Part shown: one piece after another, positions 62,873 through 64,000 of the stretch
Position numbering within the stretch: position 1 is the stretch's first letter
How the letters are laid out: every line of letters starts with the position of its first letter
NCBI RefSeq assembly: GCF_016909175.1
Contig: NZ_JAFBFI010000014.1
Location: 62,001-126,000, forward strand
Direction: 5' to 3'
From: Peribacillus deserti
GTDB lineage: Bacteria; Bacillota; Bacilli; Bacillales; DSM-1321
Length of the DNA: 64,000 nt
Translations under genes and position numbers: made by a program
Notes under the pieces: generated by a model
What the model was told of the DNA's origin: nothing
Databases searched by the model: none
The model's input: the letters and a program-made list of their open reading frames with translations, nothing else

Positions 62873-64000
62873 AAAAATCCCTCCCAATTAGTGGTTACTC
62901 TACTATTATACAAATTATTCAGAATTTTTAAATTAGTATTTTAATAAAATAGAAAAAATTTTGTCTTTATTTAGCAGAAAGGCGGGAATAACTCCGATTT
63001 ATCATAGAAAAACGGACTGCTTCGATAGAAAAATAGCGAGGCCCTGGACAGAAAATCAGTATATGATTGTTATACAGAACTTATATTCTGCTTAGTAAAT
63101 AAGGGATTTTTGAAGGCTGTTACGCATTTATTTATAATGATTTAAGAATGACGATTCCCTGTATTGTTCTGTTTAAAATTGGGGTTATAAATATTTGGGG
63201 CTTTCTAAGAAACACATATATTCATATTTCGGCTGAAACACGGCTATGAAAAACTTTACTACCTTTATATTCAAGGCCTGCAATTTTTCTATATATAGTT
63301 CCTTTTTTTAAAAGCAATATATAAAGGAGACTATTCACAACTGATGGGACTAAATTCGTTCAGCCTGCCATAATCCCTACTATAAAAATAGACAGCTCGT
63401 TTTCTTTTTATTCTTATATTTTTACGGTTTATGATTATGCTTCGGAAGTTTATGTTTTAGCTTTTACGCTTTATGATTGTCTCATAAGAGTTATGCTGAT
63501 GTTTCAAAGCATTATGCTTAGCCTCTGAAAGTCTTGCCGAATTTTCGATGCCCATGCTAATATTCTGGGAGTTATGCTGGCTTTTCGATACGTACTCTTA
63601 TCCTTTACTGATAACTTCTTATTAAGATCTGCTAATGTTTGAATGCCTCGGAACTAATGATTGTCTTCTGGAAGTAATGCTGACATTTCAAAACTTATGC
63701 TTCTTTATAGATGCTAGAAACTTCCGAGATGCTGCTAATGTTTCAGAACCACTTTTGCTATCTTCATGTTCTGCAATCTCAGCCTAAAGGTTCTAAACTT
63801 CACACCTTAACAGAACTTGAACCTGCTTCCGGTCATTTTACTTGCAGTATGTTATCACCTTGTTTTTAAGAGGTTCCGAATCTAAAGTGAAGCTTTTACT
63901 TGCTCGCATGCAGTTCCTGCTTTCTGAAGAATTCGAAACCTTCCTCCGAATTCCTCGGATACTCTTCTTTTCCATCACACTTAATCTTCTAGCAAAGCTC
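62873..64000. other. Long non-coding end region with degenerate repeats
   Basis: More than 1.1 kb has no credible gene in six frames. It contains a small array with (A/C)AGAAAAA-like units at 63004, 63025 and 63048, and a longer ATGCT-type array (63437-63735, listed separately). The part 63776-64000 shows no feature; a gene may begin beyond the window. Confidence 0.55.
63437..63735 (+). repeat. Array of degenerate 20-21-bp units (ATGCT type), second copy
   Basis: ATGCT occurs at 63437, 63493, 63514, 63554, 63574, 63677, 63697 and 63729. The gaps are 56, 21, 40, 20, 103, 20 and 32, mostly near multiples of 20. Units include GTTATGCTGATGTTTCAAAG and GTTATGCTGGCTTTTCGATA. It resembles the array at 37990-38236 in the same orientation. 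Confidence 0.62.

Overview
The window looks like a chromosomal segment of a Bacillaceae species (low-GC Gram-positive, outside the B. subtilis clade proper). The protein set is of Bacillus type: YfkAB, YfkD, YfkF, YfkH, YfkK and YfkM, MotAB, RocB, MreBH, CysL/CysJI, an FMN-riboswitch-controlled rib operon, SwrC, YfmL and CstA. AGGAGG-type ribosome binding sites, frequent TTG/GTG starts and many U-tract terminators agree with this. No prophage, transposase, rRNA, tRNA or CRISPR was seen.

Layout. 1-10.6 kb is a rearranged version of the B. subtilis yfk region (yfkAB, yfkD, cax, yfkF, yfkH, a yfkI-like gene, yfkK, map, yfkM). A PfeT-type P1B-4 metal ATPase lies between yfkF and yfkH. 10.7-21 kb holds a secreted GH43 glycosidase, an alpha/beta hydrolase, motAB, small conserved genes, an NlpC/P60 wall hydrolase, a rocB-regulator pair and an MFS carrier. 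21.4-24.2 kb has mreBH followed by about 1.3 kb of nested, nearly identical palindromic repeats. 24.2-32.3 kb has a lipoprotein, an ABC-F ribosome-protection-type gene behind what looks like an attenuating leader, and cysJI divergent from cysL. 32.3-45.3 kb has DUF445 and DUF3900-like genes, the rib operon, a SulP carrier, a divergent CorA-like protein, a broken phosphotransferase gene and a zinc alcohol dehydrogenase with its neighbours. 45.3-64 kb has an iron alcohol dehydrogenase, a HAD phosphatase, methionine gamma-lyase divergent from a TSUP exporter, the YfmL helicase, a decayed DUF4097 gene, swrC divergent from its likely TetR regulator, a VWA protein, putP, a purine permease and cstA-yjiX.

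Working units. CysL probably activates the divergent cysJI sulfite reductase operon. The rib operon is under an FMN riboswitch with a terminator, but ribD and the GTP cyclohydrolase II half of ribBA are absent; a Bacillus-type dispersed repeat sits where that half would be. swrC/tetR share two palindromic operators. The ABC-F leader combines a promoter, a 41-codon ORF and two tandem terminators.

Most unusual signals. (1) Intergenic arrays of degenerate units of about 20 bp at four or five places, sharing an A/T-rich frame that often ends in TTTTTCGA. (2) The repeat cluster behind mreBH. (3) The ABC-F leader. (4) The truncated ribBA locus. (5) Gene remnants (MFS, phosphotransferase, DUF4097). 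All function calls come from reading the sequence and from memory of the families; no searches were run.
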